A DNA stretch of 64,000 nt, taken from assembly GCA_002270565.1 (NCBI GenBank), contig NQMI01000001.1, positions 725,426 to 789,425 of the forward strand, read 5' to 3'. The notes under the pieces are model-generated. The model was not told the origin of the DNA. It worked only from the letters and a program-made list of their open reading frames with translations, and did not search any database. Both the position numbers and the translations under genes were made by a program. Positions 20,650 through 32,504 of this stretch are shown in pieces; the first letter of the stretch is position 1; each line of letters begins with the position of its first letter. This DNA is from Stenocarpella maydis. Taxonomy: Eukaryota > Ascomycota > Sordariomycetes > Diaporthales > Diaporthaceae.

Positions 20650-23600
20650 TTGCTAGCTAGCTACGGTTTATATATCCTTCTACCTTAATAATAAGGGTAT
20701 TATCGTTAATAAGGCATTCTAACGCCTTATTTAAGGTACTCTTTGTAAAGGCATCTGCTGGGTTATAATCCCCAATAATCCACCAAATCTTGTAGATCTT
20801 ATGCTTCTTATATAACTGCCTTAATGCTATTACGTTAATTATAAGGTGCTTCTCTTTTATTATCCCTAGCTTAACTAGATACTTATATAAAGAGTAGGAA
20901 TCTATATAGATGATAAGAGGGATCTCTAATAGGTTTAAGTATATAGTAATTTGGTGGAGAGTAGCAGCTATTATAATCCCTATATTAAAGCTATTAACTA
21001 TACTGTAGATCTTAGAAGCAAGTACGCTATATGTAACCCTCTTGCACTTAGTTAATAATTAATGGAGAATATTCCTAGTAATCTCTTATGTAGATGGTTG
21101 CTTAGCTTGCGCTTTATTTACTAGGGTAATTATATAGCTAATCTGAGAACTAAGGTCCTTATTATTAGTAAAAGATCTATCTATAAAGATTATTAACTTA
21201 GCTGCCGTGAGGTCTAGAGGAATATAATTAAGACTACAGCTAAGGTAATCTGCTTGCTACTTTAGCCGCTTGTTTAACTTAGTGCAGTCCTCTTCTTTAG
21301 GGTCTTGGATTTAAGCTGTAATAGAGAGGTTAAATGCTGCTTCCGGGTGGTAAATAGAAGCTAGATATGCTCCTCTTGCGCGCTGCTCCATATACTATTG
21401 AGCGCGGTCCTTAGCCATATAGTTAACTGGCTGTATCTTTGCCCCTTAGCCCTTCTGTCTGAGATGTATGATGCCATTATATAATATTATGATCTTTATG
21501 CTGTTAAAGTCTAGTGATTTCTTAGGAGTTAGCCTATCCTTTAGCTTGTAGCGGATCTCCTCCTCCTTAATCTTCTATTCTTTAAGCTCTAAAAAGGCCG
21601 GGGTATAGAGGGTGAGAGTATTATTAGTCTGCATAGTAGTAATACTAAAGATATCCTTACTGCCATAATCAGCTATTAAGAGGCACGGGTTGTATGCAGA
21701 TATAATCATCCCTAGCTTCTTAATATAGTGTTTGTAGTATGTGGCCTACTAGTGCACACTAGCTTCTGCAATGCTATATAAGGGTTTGATTACCCTTATG
21801 ATTATGCCAGCCGGGTATTTGCCCCTTATTTTAGGGGGAAGGTAGTATAGAATGGGCCTCTTAAGTATGGATTTTAACTGTAGATAGGCCTGGGTAATGT
21901 TATGGAGCTCAAGATATAGTCCCTTAGTTATTAATATAAGTATAAGAGTAATGAGAAGTTAATAACTTGTATGTTATACTATTGGTAACTGTATAAGGAT
22001 CTCATGCTTTATAAGGTTACTAAATCTAGTAATAATAAGGCAGGACTTCTTGTATAGCTTTTTAATTTTACCCTTAATCTTCCTAATAATGCAAGATTTG
22101 AAGATTTGGATTCCTCTATGTTTCCGCTTATTAAACTGCTTGAACTGGAATACTCCTTAGCTAATTAGCTTGGATACTTTTTTATTATCTAACTCTTTAA
22201 AGGGGTCGCCTAGGGTAGTAATAATGCTGTCCCGGTAGAGCTTTAGAGCAAGCTTATAGTTCTTAACTTTATATAGGGTAAGGAATATATGAGCGGTAAT
22301 CTTATCTTCTATATTATTGGCAGTAGTAGCGCTGTCGTTATTGTCGTCTGTGATAATAACTGCCTTCTTCCTGCTCTTGGCCCCCCATGGCCGTCCTCAT
22401 CATCAAGAGACTACTGGGTTAGGAATAGTTGGTACAGGGTCTGGCTTGAAATATACTAGCTCCTTTAGAGTATTATTAGGGTCCAGCAGATTAAGAGGTT
22501 CTTCTTTATCACGATAGTATGGCTGTATAAGGGTTAACCAGAAGATAACTGGTCTATTAGGAAGGTTGATTATTATATTATGGTTATTAATAGAGAGCAG
22601 TTTGTATGGGCCTTACTACCCAGTCTTTTCTCTCTATACCTGAACTTTGCTCTAGAGTAGTAGGCTTAAGACTTCTAATGTAACTAGGCCGTTCCTTATA
22701 TGTAATGCTTTGCTGATTTTGCGTGTAGTATTGATTTTCCTGACCTCCTTTATTACCTTCTATACCACCTTAGCTCTCTTTAGAGTAGATGGTATAGGGG
22801 CTGAGTCCTCTATTATATGTGGGTATGTTTTAAATATAAGGAGAGTTAGCATGAGACCGTCCAGGCCAACTGTGTTGTTAATCATACTAAAGCTTGCCTG
22901 TAGTATAGCTTCTTTAGTAAATATGGTTAATAACTTAGCGTATAATATGTTAAAAGCCCTGTGTAAAGGAGTGTAATATTGCTCTACTTTGCTGATTAAC
23001 TAGTGTGCTTCTGCGGGTATTTATTTATATATAATCCCTATAATATATATAGTACTCTTAAACTTGCTGGAAGTAAAGTTAGTCCCTGTATTGAATATAA
23101 GATGGTTTGGGGGACCTATGTATGTATTAATTTAGCAGCTCCATAGGGCTTCTTATGTATCTTTGGTGGAGAGAGAAGCTAAGAATCGTTTGGCTTGGAA
23201 GGAGGTGGCTAAGTTAATAACGTGTAGTATAGGGAGCCCTATTAAGTATATTATATCTATGATAACTTTATAGTTGAAGTTAACGTTATTATAGAGGTTA
23301 AACTTGAATCTTTGGGGCGCAAGAGAGTGCATTTGGTAATGGTGGCAGAACTTGGTAATAGCCTCTAGTGCTAAGAAATTAATATTATAGCTAGCGCCCG
23401 CTAGTAGCTGAGAGAGCCTCTTAACTAATGGGTGCCTAAATTATCTGTATAGTTGCTATAACTTGGTCTCTATAAGGAAGAGAATGAGGGTATTGCTGCC
23501 CTTATTGATATCTGTGAGGAACCATGGATATCCCTACTTCCAAGTGATAGGAAACATCCTCTCGTGCTGCCAATTTGGCTTATATTATATAACTTCATTA

Positions 23601-25954
23601 GTTATATTCTGCATGAAGAGTGAGTATATATTTATGTCTTATATATATAAGAGGAAGGGGGTTGGTATCTTTATTATATAGAACGTTAAGTTGCCGGCTA
23701 TTATATTGATTATAGTTGCCCCTATTAACTATAGTAGTTCTCCTAGCCTAAAGCAGACTGTTGCTTCTCCTGCGCAGGATGTATCAAGAGTAATAGGCAT
23801 AAGTTACTGCAGCACAGTATATTGGTTATGCCCAATAGTGGAGTAGTTGGCTGCGCCAGTATCTAGGAGAATCCCTTGGAAACGCTAATACAAGTAGTTA
23901 TCTATTGTAAAGACCTCCTTAATACTGCTGGCTCCTTTGCTAGTCTTGGTATTGCTAGTATTAACGTTATTCTCGCTAGTTATAGGGCCGGGGTTATCCT
24001 GGTTCTCCTTATTATTATTAATGCTAAAAGTATGGAGGAAGGCTTGGTCTACTAACTATATATAGTTTTCACGACTTTTAGTACTGCTGATAAATATATT
24101 AGTGCTTTCTTAATTATTGCTTTTATAGTTAATGCCCTTATAGTTAATAAGAAATAAGTAGAATTCCTTATCCAAGCTACTATATATGTATATATATGTG
24201 CTTTTAGCCCTCTAGCGCTCTTTGAAAGAGTGATTTAATAACTAATACCCCTCCTTCTAGCAAATATAGCACCTTTTCTTATCTAGGGGGTTGTCTCTCT
24301 TGCGCCTTCCATATGGGTAGTTATCTCCTCTAGGGGGTAGTTGAAAGTTGCCCTGGGGGCAATAGTTGCTTTAGGGATAGTAGTTACCTCATCCCAAGGG
24401 GTATCACTCACGTGCAGAGCCTCATAAGTAGTTGCCTCTGTGCTGCTAGTCATTATTATATTAGTGGTCCAGGTAGTACTAGTTATTGTTAGGGTGCTTA
24501 GAGTGATAAAAGTGGTTATTATTAGGGTAGTTAAAGTGCTTGTTGTTGCCCTAATCTTCCTTATCATTATAGTTGCCATCTAGCTAATCATTATTGCCTT
24601 GCTCTATAGTGTATTGTTAGGAGGGGCGCTAAGGTCCTGATAATGCAGCACAATAATGGAGCATATTATATGCTTCATTAGCAGTAGCTGGGGCCATCAC
24701 CTTAATATAATAGAACTTGGATATACCACATATTGCGTATATGAGGTTGTTATATAGTGGTTTATCTCTAAGTACTTCTTTATAGCTAAGTATTTAGGCA
24801 TATTGCTTCATATTTTTAATTAGAATTTCTACTACTTCTAATGGGGTTTTGTTCTCATTTCTTTGCTATATTGATGTAAAAGTAGTGGTATTCCATGCAG
24901 TTAAATACACTTATTATCTGCTATCTGTATTAAATCATTGCTTGAGTTTGGCATATACTATAGTAAAGGTGTCTCTATTTGTGATTAACTGGATATAAAA
25001 GTTCTTAGCCTTGCCCTTTAATATTATGGGTAATGCTGCCCAGAAGTAAGTAAGGTATAGGTGATTATTCTTATAGATATTATAAAAAAGATAAATCTTA
25101 TTATTAAGCACTTTATTCATTACCCTAGTAAACTTCTTATTATCTGAGTAGTATTTAGCTAAGTTAGCGGACATCCCTTTCTCTAATAGTATGTCATTTA
25201 GCAGCACTAGAGGGATTGTTGCGTATTTCTTATAGGATACTTGGAATTCTTCCCACTTGGGTGATGACTTATAGTCGTTAGAGGTCTTAAAGGCATAGAC
25301 GCCGCGTGGCTAACGGGATAGTGGTTGAGGTTTGGGTACAGCTGGTGCAGTGGGTTGCAGTATGGGTCCCTAAGTACTTGGGCCTGTTCTTCGGTTGTTG
25401 CTTAGTACTAGTGTATATCCTTTAAACAATCTGTTATTATTAAAAGGGATATAATTATGATATCTCTTTAACTAAATCATCTATTGATACTAGTGTTATA
25501 CAAACGTTGGGGCTCTTGGTAGGGATTCTGACTCTAATAGTTCTATAAAGGCCTTTATATTATTATTAACCCATAGGCATATCCCTTTGCATTATAGTAT
25601 CTTCTTAAGGGCCAAGAAGATATTGTAATGGACTGCCTTAAATGCTGGTTCTTTCTAACCCTGGAAGTTATTCTTGAACTCCTTATAGATATCTTGGCTA
25701 GTAAGTCTTGCGTATGCTTAATAGCGCTATTGTATGTAGGTACTCAGGTGTATTATATGTTGTCTTGGGTTATTTAGGGCCTCTGGATCTGGGTCTATTT
25801 CCTATAGGTTGGCATTGAGACCTGATTTAGCGGCAGCTTCCTTAAGTGATGTTTCCTTAATTATATCCTATAAGTTGATTAGGCTAAGACCGGTAGCACC
25901 CGCTGGTGTAGTTATTAATGCTGATAGCATAGGGGTATTATCTTCACCAGCCAT
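20650..25954 (-). pseudogene. degraded copia Gag-Pol polyprotein gene
   Basis: Begins at ATG 25954 (MAGEDNTPMLSALI...), with a TAG in the first 35 codons. Gag: 24935-25207 still reads a 90-codon frame with the LPIILKGKAKNFY block. A zinc knuckle lies near 24235-24290 (CYIC..KEGY, with a stop inside). Integrase: about 23050-23350, with KFNLYNNVNFNYKVIIDI and GLPILHV matching the copia core. Reverse transcriptase: about 21600-21760, with YKHYIKKLGM and NPCLLIAD; the catalytic Asp-Asp of the QTDDT box reads Asn-Asn (21617-21634). RNase H: about 20700-20930, with IDSYSLYKYLVKLG and NPADAFTKS. Nearly all damage is C-to-T or G-to-A. No protein can be made. Confidence 0.85.
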
Positions 25955-26489
25955 CGTGATGTATGGGTTGTGTGGTTGATAATAGGGGTGTGCTAGGGTA
26001 AAGTAGGGGTTAAATAAATGGTAATAAGGGGTAGTGAGTGTGTAGGGGTAAGCTTGTTAGCAGGGGGTAGTGAAGATGTGCCAGCTGGTGGAGTTAACCT
26101 TGGTTGGTATAGCTGTTGCTGGGGTTGTTGCCGGTTGATTGCTGATGTATGCCAAAGTGGTGATATCTTTAGCGTTGTCTTTAAGAGTAGCGGGGGTTAG
26201 CAATATTGTGCAGTATCTACATTCTGCGGTTGCCTTCTGATGATACTTAGGGCGTAATGGATGTGCGTTTGATGAAGATGGAGTATAGTGTAGCGCATAT
26301 AGAGCCTTCTTTGCCTTACGATGGGTAGTAATGATGTTGTTGAAGTCTATTATAGCATCATTACGGAATCCGCTGAAGTCTCTTTAAGGGGCGGTACTGT
26401 TAGTACCATTAGCATAGCTACTATCAAGCAGCAAAGGCCTGTCTCTTTAACCTTGCTAATCTGTGGTCGCCCTTGCAACTACTGATCAG

Positions 26490-26700
26490 TATTGGCTGGG
26501 TCACGTATTGCAATATGATTGGGGGTTATGGTTAAAATTCTCTATCCAGGAGTAGTGGGTGTAGTGGGCGTAGCCCGCCAGCTATCTCGGGCTTATATAG
26601 AGGGTAGTGGTTGCTGAGTAAGCAACTACGTCCTCTGGCTACAGTATGGTGGCTGTAGCGCTAGCCCACCAGTGTGCTGTTGCACACTGCTATTGCCACA
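26490..26700 (-). repeat. copia element 5' LTR (right)
   Basis: Matches 19115-19325. Its plus-strand first bases read TATTGG instead of TGTTGG, a single transition in the terminal dinucleotide. CTACA follows at once. Confidence 0.88.
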
Positions 26701-27450
26701 CTACACATGTATATATATATAGTTATATATAATATGTCAAGATTCTAAATATAGACTCTTCTAGATAAATTTAGAATCTTATAGAGTTATAGTTTTATTA
26801 TTTGATAAGGAATCTATATATATCGCTGGGGAGAATGGGTACCTAGGTAGTTAGCCCGGGTTCCTAAAGACTTGGATTGGAACACGAATTCACTATGTAC
26901 CATAGTAGAGAAGGGGCAAAATGGACCATAGTCCCACAGGAAGTTAAGGTCCTTCTTGCCTACCATAACATGTTATCTAGCCTTCCTAGTATAGCATAAC
27001 GCGCCCGGCCGACATTTGGCGCAGCTTTTAGTTGTATTCTAGCCAGATAAGCATAAGTTTATATAGGAGGGTATAGGTATGTATTTATTTTCCCTTATAT
27101 TTTTTAAGTACTTAAAAGCCTAAAGTCCCTTTCTCTAAGTATAGATATATAGTTATAAACCTAAGATACTCTCAAATTTAAACCTGGATTAGAGTAGGAG
27201 GATAAAAGGGAAGGGCTAGAGCAGGCAGCTAAAGTAGGACTCAAGGGGGGGCATAAGCCAGAAAGACCTAGCTATCATTATCTTATCCAGCTGATATTTG
27301 AAGATCTAAGAGGAGAGTTATATTCCAGCTAGATGAGCGTAAACCTCCATGGGGGGTATAGGTACATTTATTTTCCCTCTTCAATCTAGTCTTTCCTAGG
27401 TACTTAAGCATCCGCACGTGTGAGAGGGTGATGAACCTAATTTGGCTAAG

Positions 27451-30400
27451 GACTGGGAGATATATGTAAGCTTCGCTCGCATGGTAGCAGTGTGTCGTCT
27501 GTGGGCGACCGCAGCGAACCTGGACGCACCAGAACGAACCAGAAAGTGTTATTTTACGAAGGAAACTTTAAACCCGGTCTCTATTCACCTCTATACGCCT
27601 TCTTGAATGCCGGCCCATGAGGCCGCTTGTGTCCTTGATGCCCTGATGCCCTGATGCCCTACGTGCCCAGATTGGTCCCCAGTCTGCCCCTAATTCACTC
27701 TCCCTACCTAGTTCGTCCTCGTGGTAAAGTCTGGCCGAGCCATTTCCCGATCGCGCAGCGGCTGTGTCATAAAACAACTCAAAGGTTTTGTCCCAAGGTA
27801 AGATGGGGCTTCTCCGATCCACCACAACGGCGTCCAGCAATCCCATATCGTCGCCGTAACACAAGTCCTGTTATAATTCCAATTTGCCGAGGACATCCAC
27901 AACTTCAGACGACATTTCTGTGTCTTAGCTCGAGGCCGGGGTGAAATTTGACCGATGTGGTCTTTGTTATTCGTTTTCATGGGCCACAGGCATCCCAATG
28001 GAGTGATTGACCTGTGTGATGATTGATCTTGGTGCTAGAGTTCGTCTCGTCGGCTCGAAGTTAGACCACCAGGGATGCAGAGTGGCGAACGTAGCAACCA
28101 GAGCGCGCAGAAGACTGCGGAATGGCAACCCGTGGACAGGTCGCAGACAACCACCTCATATTCAAGGGGATTCTGAAACAAAAGAACCAATCCGTGCGGC
28201 CCTTCTCAAATGTAACATCCATTCCGAGCAACATGGCGGGGCGGGCGGAACAAGGCTGGGGGCATTTGGGGCCCACCTGGTGCGTTACGGGCTTTGGCTC
28301 GAAGCCCGGGAATGACTGATGTTTGCACACTGTATTGGGCCCAAGGGGAAGAACTGCGTCGCAAAGGAGTCTGCGAAAGCCGCGATCTACTTGGCAGGGT
28401 CGATTTCTGAATACCTGGAGCACGCGCTGAAAATCAGGCAGCTCATATGGTGGCGGTCGATCGGCTGTTGCGGGACAAGAGGGAAATGCCCAAAATTTCG
28501 ACTTGTGATATTTTGTACTGGAAAGCGCAGAGTTGGTCTTTGGATCGTCTTGTGGGCTTCGTGACCATGGCTGGCAACCTGTTAGGCTCCTGGAAACTGT
28601 ATAGGATGGACTTGTAGAGGTATGTGCTCACCTCTGCATTATTCACCACTAAATTTGACTTTCCCAGACCCATTACCTTGGGTGCTCTCAGAGACATCGC
28701 CGGAAGTAGGGAAGAATCGTGATGCAGTTGGTTGGTGGGGTAGGCGTTCCTCGAACTTCATCTCGCAACGACAAAGGATCGCTCGGTCGGCGGGGAGGGT
28801 AGTTATTCGAAGTGCTTCTATGGACACGTGATTCTATGTTTGTTTTCTGATCTGTTTGATTAGGGTCGACGTACCTCAAAAACGATGCGTGCGCTGCCGA
28901 TGCCATCTTCGTTAAAGCTCGATGGATCCTGGGATTGTCGATGCCAATTGGCTGGGACGAGAGAAAGCTGATGTGGGGAAGGCCTGAGGAGAGTAGGAGT
29001 TGGAGGGTGCGTATGTGCTCCTCTTGTGAGTGTCCATCCAGGACANGGGGGGGGGGGTGGGGCCGTCTCGCGGGACTACGACTTCCTTCATTCCTTCATT
29101 GGCGTCTAAGCCGTCATCTCCTAACCACACTTTAGGATTCTTTACTTATGAGTTATAAACAGTATCCCATGCCTTGACTCGGCCCTGGATAATGGATAAT
29201 ATCTGACTGGGAGTTTCGATTCTGTCAGCATCAGTGGAAAGGTACTCGCCGGGTCCTGACACACAGCTGATGTCACAGACTCAGCCCCTCAGATAGCCAA
29301 TGCTGGCATGCCATTTCCATTCCATTCAGACTACCAAAGTGGAGAGTGGCCTGTAGAGCGAAGACTTGACATGGCAGATCTCTAAGAGACAACGTGGCCT
29401 TGCCTTGCTGACGGGCAGCATCGTCTGCTCCATGTCCATGTCAAACAAATCCCCGTGTGTTTTCCGTTGGCCCATCAGTGAATGAGTGAGAGTATTTCTA
29501 TCATCGCCAATACCTCCAGTTCCCGAGGTCCCTGCGCGGGAAGTCCGCCATCTGGCTCACAGGTGTCAGTGCCCTTTACCGTAGAGACCATGTGGCCATG
29601 CCCTGTAGCGTTGTTGGATACAACGTTGCCGAAAAAGTGGCCCTCATGGTCCCCGCGTGTCTTCCCGGAGACCAGGTGTCCATGACCGACTGTTTTGTAC
29701 TAGGAAAGCAGCCCTGCGTTCTATCTCTTGACCTTGTCAGTTGAGTGTTTCTAGTCTCGTGGCGAGGCTGTGCTTCTCATGGCCAGATGCTGCGCACATG
29801 TAGTCTATTAAGTCGGCTTTGGGTCTCCAACAATATCCTGACCAGTGTTTATGTGAAACCCGGGCCTCGCTGTTGCACCTGGAGCCCAAGCAGCGTTTCA
29901 GCGTGGTGATCTGGCCCCCTGCACGCATCTTGATAGGCATAACGATCAACTGATCCACAGGTAGATCATTTGCTGCATTACAGTACCCGTCGATAAGAGG
30001 GTATTCTAGAATGCTATCTGATCAAGTTGGAGCCTGAACTGGGCCTTTTGAGTTCGTAAAACTGCTCATGAATTAAGCCCTCGACCAGCGCAGATCACGG
30101 GTGCTCCCGATCCAAGCTTCCTCGCTCAAACCTTGGCAGCACAAGGTTTCTCCTCCCTAGGGACCGGATTAAGGATCTTCAAATTCTTTGCACTACTTTG
30201 TCGACAAGTGGGATATCTGGACCCGCAAAAGAAGAAGGGCACACCAGTACATGGCAAGCACGAACGGGCCTATCAATGAGATTCAGAAGGTGATTTTGAG
30301 CACTAACTACAACTTGATATGTGGTAGTGGGTGGTGGTGAGTGGTGGTTGTGTGACGACTGTGACTTGCTAAATTTTGCATGCTGACTGACTAAATTGTT

Positions 30401-32416
30401 GTCCCTGTCACAGAAGCCTCGAAGTGGTAATACTCCGTACTTGGTATAGACTACTTAACACTGACAAGACACTAGAGTCGTTAGTTCTGTGGGGTGCGGA
30501 CATTATCCGGGCCCAAACAAAGCCAAGACTGGGCGGAAACCCTCAGCCACGGAGGCCCCCATATGGCTGCCACAACCAACCTCGGGCTGCATCCTTAAAG
30601 CGAGCTCCTGAGCCGGGTGAGCCGAGGGCGCTGGTGAAGTAGACGCATTCGTTCGTATGCATCTATGGCGACGGACATTAAATTTTAGATGACCGGCACA
30701 AGGTGCGATGTTGGGTGAAAGCTGAAAAACAACGGCTCCCCTCAACCGACATGATTGCCCACGTCGCGGATCAGCGATATATTTACAAGACCCCCTCTGC
30801 ATAACACGCATGTAGCCAGAGCCGCCAGTGTGTTGAGGTTCCAAAGAAGGGGCACCGTTGGGCATTACAACCCGAGGTGGCTGTGTTCTTCCCCCGAGGG
30901 GGGCCGCAGTGTCGAAGCGGTCCAGTATCAGCCGGGGAGACGAGAGCAGACTGCTTACAGAGCGTGGATACGCCGAGAAAGAAGAGGCCTCACATAAGAC
31001 AAGAAGCTGTTGAAAATGTCGGCGGATCTGTCTTCCCAGACAAGGAGGAACGCCCTCGCTGGGTGGATGTGGATGTCTGATACTTCGTAACCATGGTTGA
31101 GGAACTCGGAAATGTCTGCCCTAGAAGACGACCATGGTCTTCCCCGGAGCTTGGAGATGTTCAAGCACATGCATGCAATGCTGCACTTGTTAGGCCTGGG
31201 AGGCGGTGCAACATCGGATGAACTCGAAGCTATCCCCTGATGAGGCTCGGGTTTCGTTGCTGTCGGTGACCCCTTCCCCCCCATGACGGCAAACCGTATC
31301 TGGGCATCTCGACCACGGCGGTCCACACGAGCATGATGCTGCGCTGAGGCTCAACCTGCAGGGACGACGCGAGACATGGCTCTATCTGCAACTGTGGCGT
31401 GGATGCCGGCGGGATCTTGGCCCAGAGGCACAAGGGCGAAGGGGACAGCGGCGGGTTTAACATTGGATGCTTGTATCCGAGCCTGGCCGATTCGACAACG
31501 ACATGGGTTTTTTCTCCTCTGTCGAAGCCTTGGCACTGTCCTTAATTCCCAGATGGTGATACGAGGGTCATCCCTGAAACCCTGTTCTGCGGCGTTTGAG
31601 CAGAGCAAAACCCTCAGAGTGTGGAACCGAGGCATAGACCAGGTTTATGGGTTTACCAACGTTGGAACACCTCACCTTCCACTCAACCACGACGCCCGCC
31701 GCGCGGTGCAGAGCGGGCTGCCGGGCAGGGTCCGAAACGTAAGCAGCCCCCTGTGCTTCCCAGCGCCACAATTGAGGGGCCGTCGGCTGGGGGCGCCTAA
31801 TGCGAGGGCGTCGGGATCGACGATAGGTGGAGAAGGCTCGTCGCGGCTCCAGCATGCGCGTCCAGCGGCGTGACGCCGACAGGCTGGCACCGCCCAGGGA
31901 TATGCTGCAGGGATTGGAGCATGCCCGGCCGGACCACACAGCTCGGTCGAGGGCAGCCGCAGCGAAGCTGGACGGCACGGGCGGTGGTGTTTTGAAACAA
32001 TCCTCGCCATCGACTGCCCTGTATCAGCAGCCATGGAGGGCAGTCTACTCCGGCTTGACGGTGGGCCATGGGCGTCTAGGGCTGCATGTAGCGCCAGCTC
32101 AGGTGGGCTGGGCTTCGTTGACCGGAGGCTTAGACTATCCCCTGGTGATGCCGTGCGTGCGTCTGCTGGCCGGCCTCGTCGCCCATCGTGATGGTCGCAT
32201 CCGCCCCGCTCCTTATAAGGCCGACGAGCCCGCAGCTCCCTGGCTGCCATCTCGGCTCTGCCATCTTTGTCGACAGTGACCTCTTTCCACGTCTCTTTTG
32301 CTTCATCCAAAGACCCCGCGGGTTATTCATTCCTTCTATCGGTGCTAGTTCGCCCAATTCATTCTTTTCTCCCACCTTCACTCAGACTTGAAGCCGGATA
32401 GGAACCGACTCGCGAT
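27451..32416. other. 5-kb stretch of normal composition with no recognised gene
   Basis: Composition returns to that of gene space, but no open frame above about 210 codons exists and none resembles a known family. The longest (31672-32310, minus) is a compositional frame in a GC-rich patch. One undetermined base lies at 29046, followed by a G homopolymer. The region may hold non-coding RNA, a decayed gene or a long 5' regulatory region for the gene at 32505. Confidence 0.4.
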
Positions 32417-32420
32417 CTTT

Positions 32421-32451
<31 letters not shown>

Positions 32452-32452
32452 C
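32417..32452. repeat. (CTTT)n microsatellite in 5' UTR
   Basis: About eight uninterrupted CTTT units, ending 52 nt before the start codon of the wall-protein gene. Such pyrimidine tracts are common near fungal transcription starts. Confidence 0.8.
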
Positions 32453-32504
32453 TCCCGACGTTCACTGATCGCTGATCGATCCACCGGCGAGGAAAAAGTC
32501 CATC

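Larger units (their letters stand above)
19115..26700 (-). mobile_element. Ty1/copia LTR retrotransposon, complete but inactivated
   Basis: Two 211-bp direct LTRs (19115-19325 and 26490-26700) flanked by the 5-bp target duplication CTACA (19110-19114 and 26701-26705). Coding potential is on the minus strand, so the 5' LTR is the right one. A pyrimidine stretch just inside the left LTR (about 19334-19345, purine on the coding strand) fits the polypurine tract. Internal order from right to left is Gag, zinc knuckle, integrase, reverse transcriptase, RNase H; integrase before reverse transcriptase is diagnostic for Ty1/copia. The reading frame is broken by many TAG/TAA codons. Confidence 0.9.
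18500..27450. repeat. AT-rich, RIP-like degraded repeat block 2
   Basis: Second low-GC block, dominated by one dead Ty1/copia element (19115-26700). The flanks 18500-18870 and 26701-27450 hold no recognisable gene. Confidence 0.8.

Noticed and set aside
24283..24579. Thr/Ile-rich 98-codon frame
   Set aside because: Lies inside the degraded copia Gag; it is RIP-mutated sequence, not a gene.
29040..29060. Possible frameshift at a G run after an undetermined base
   Set aside because: No gene is recognised there, so the ambiguity has no visible consequence.
31672..32310. Minus-strand frame of 212 codons in GC-rich DNA
   Set aside because: Arg/Pro/Ala composition, no recognisable domain, and several equally long frames overlap it in other phases.
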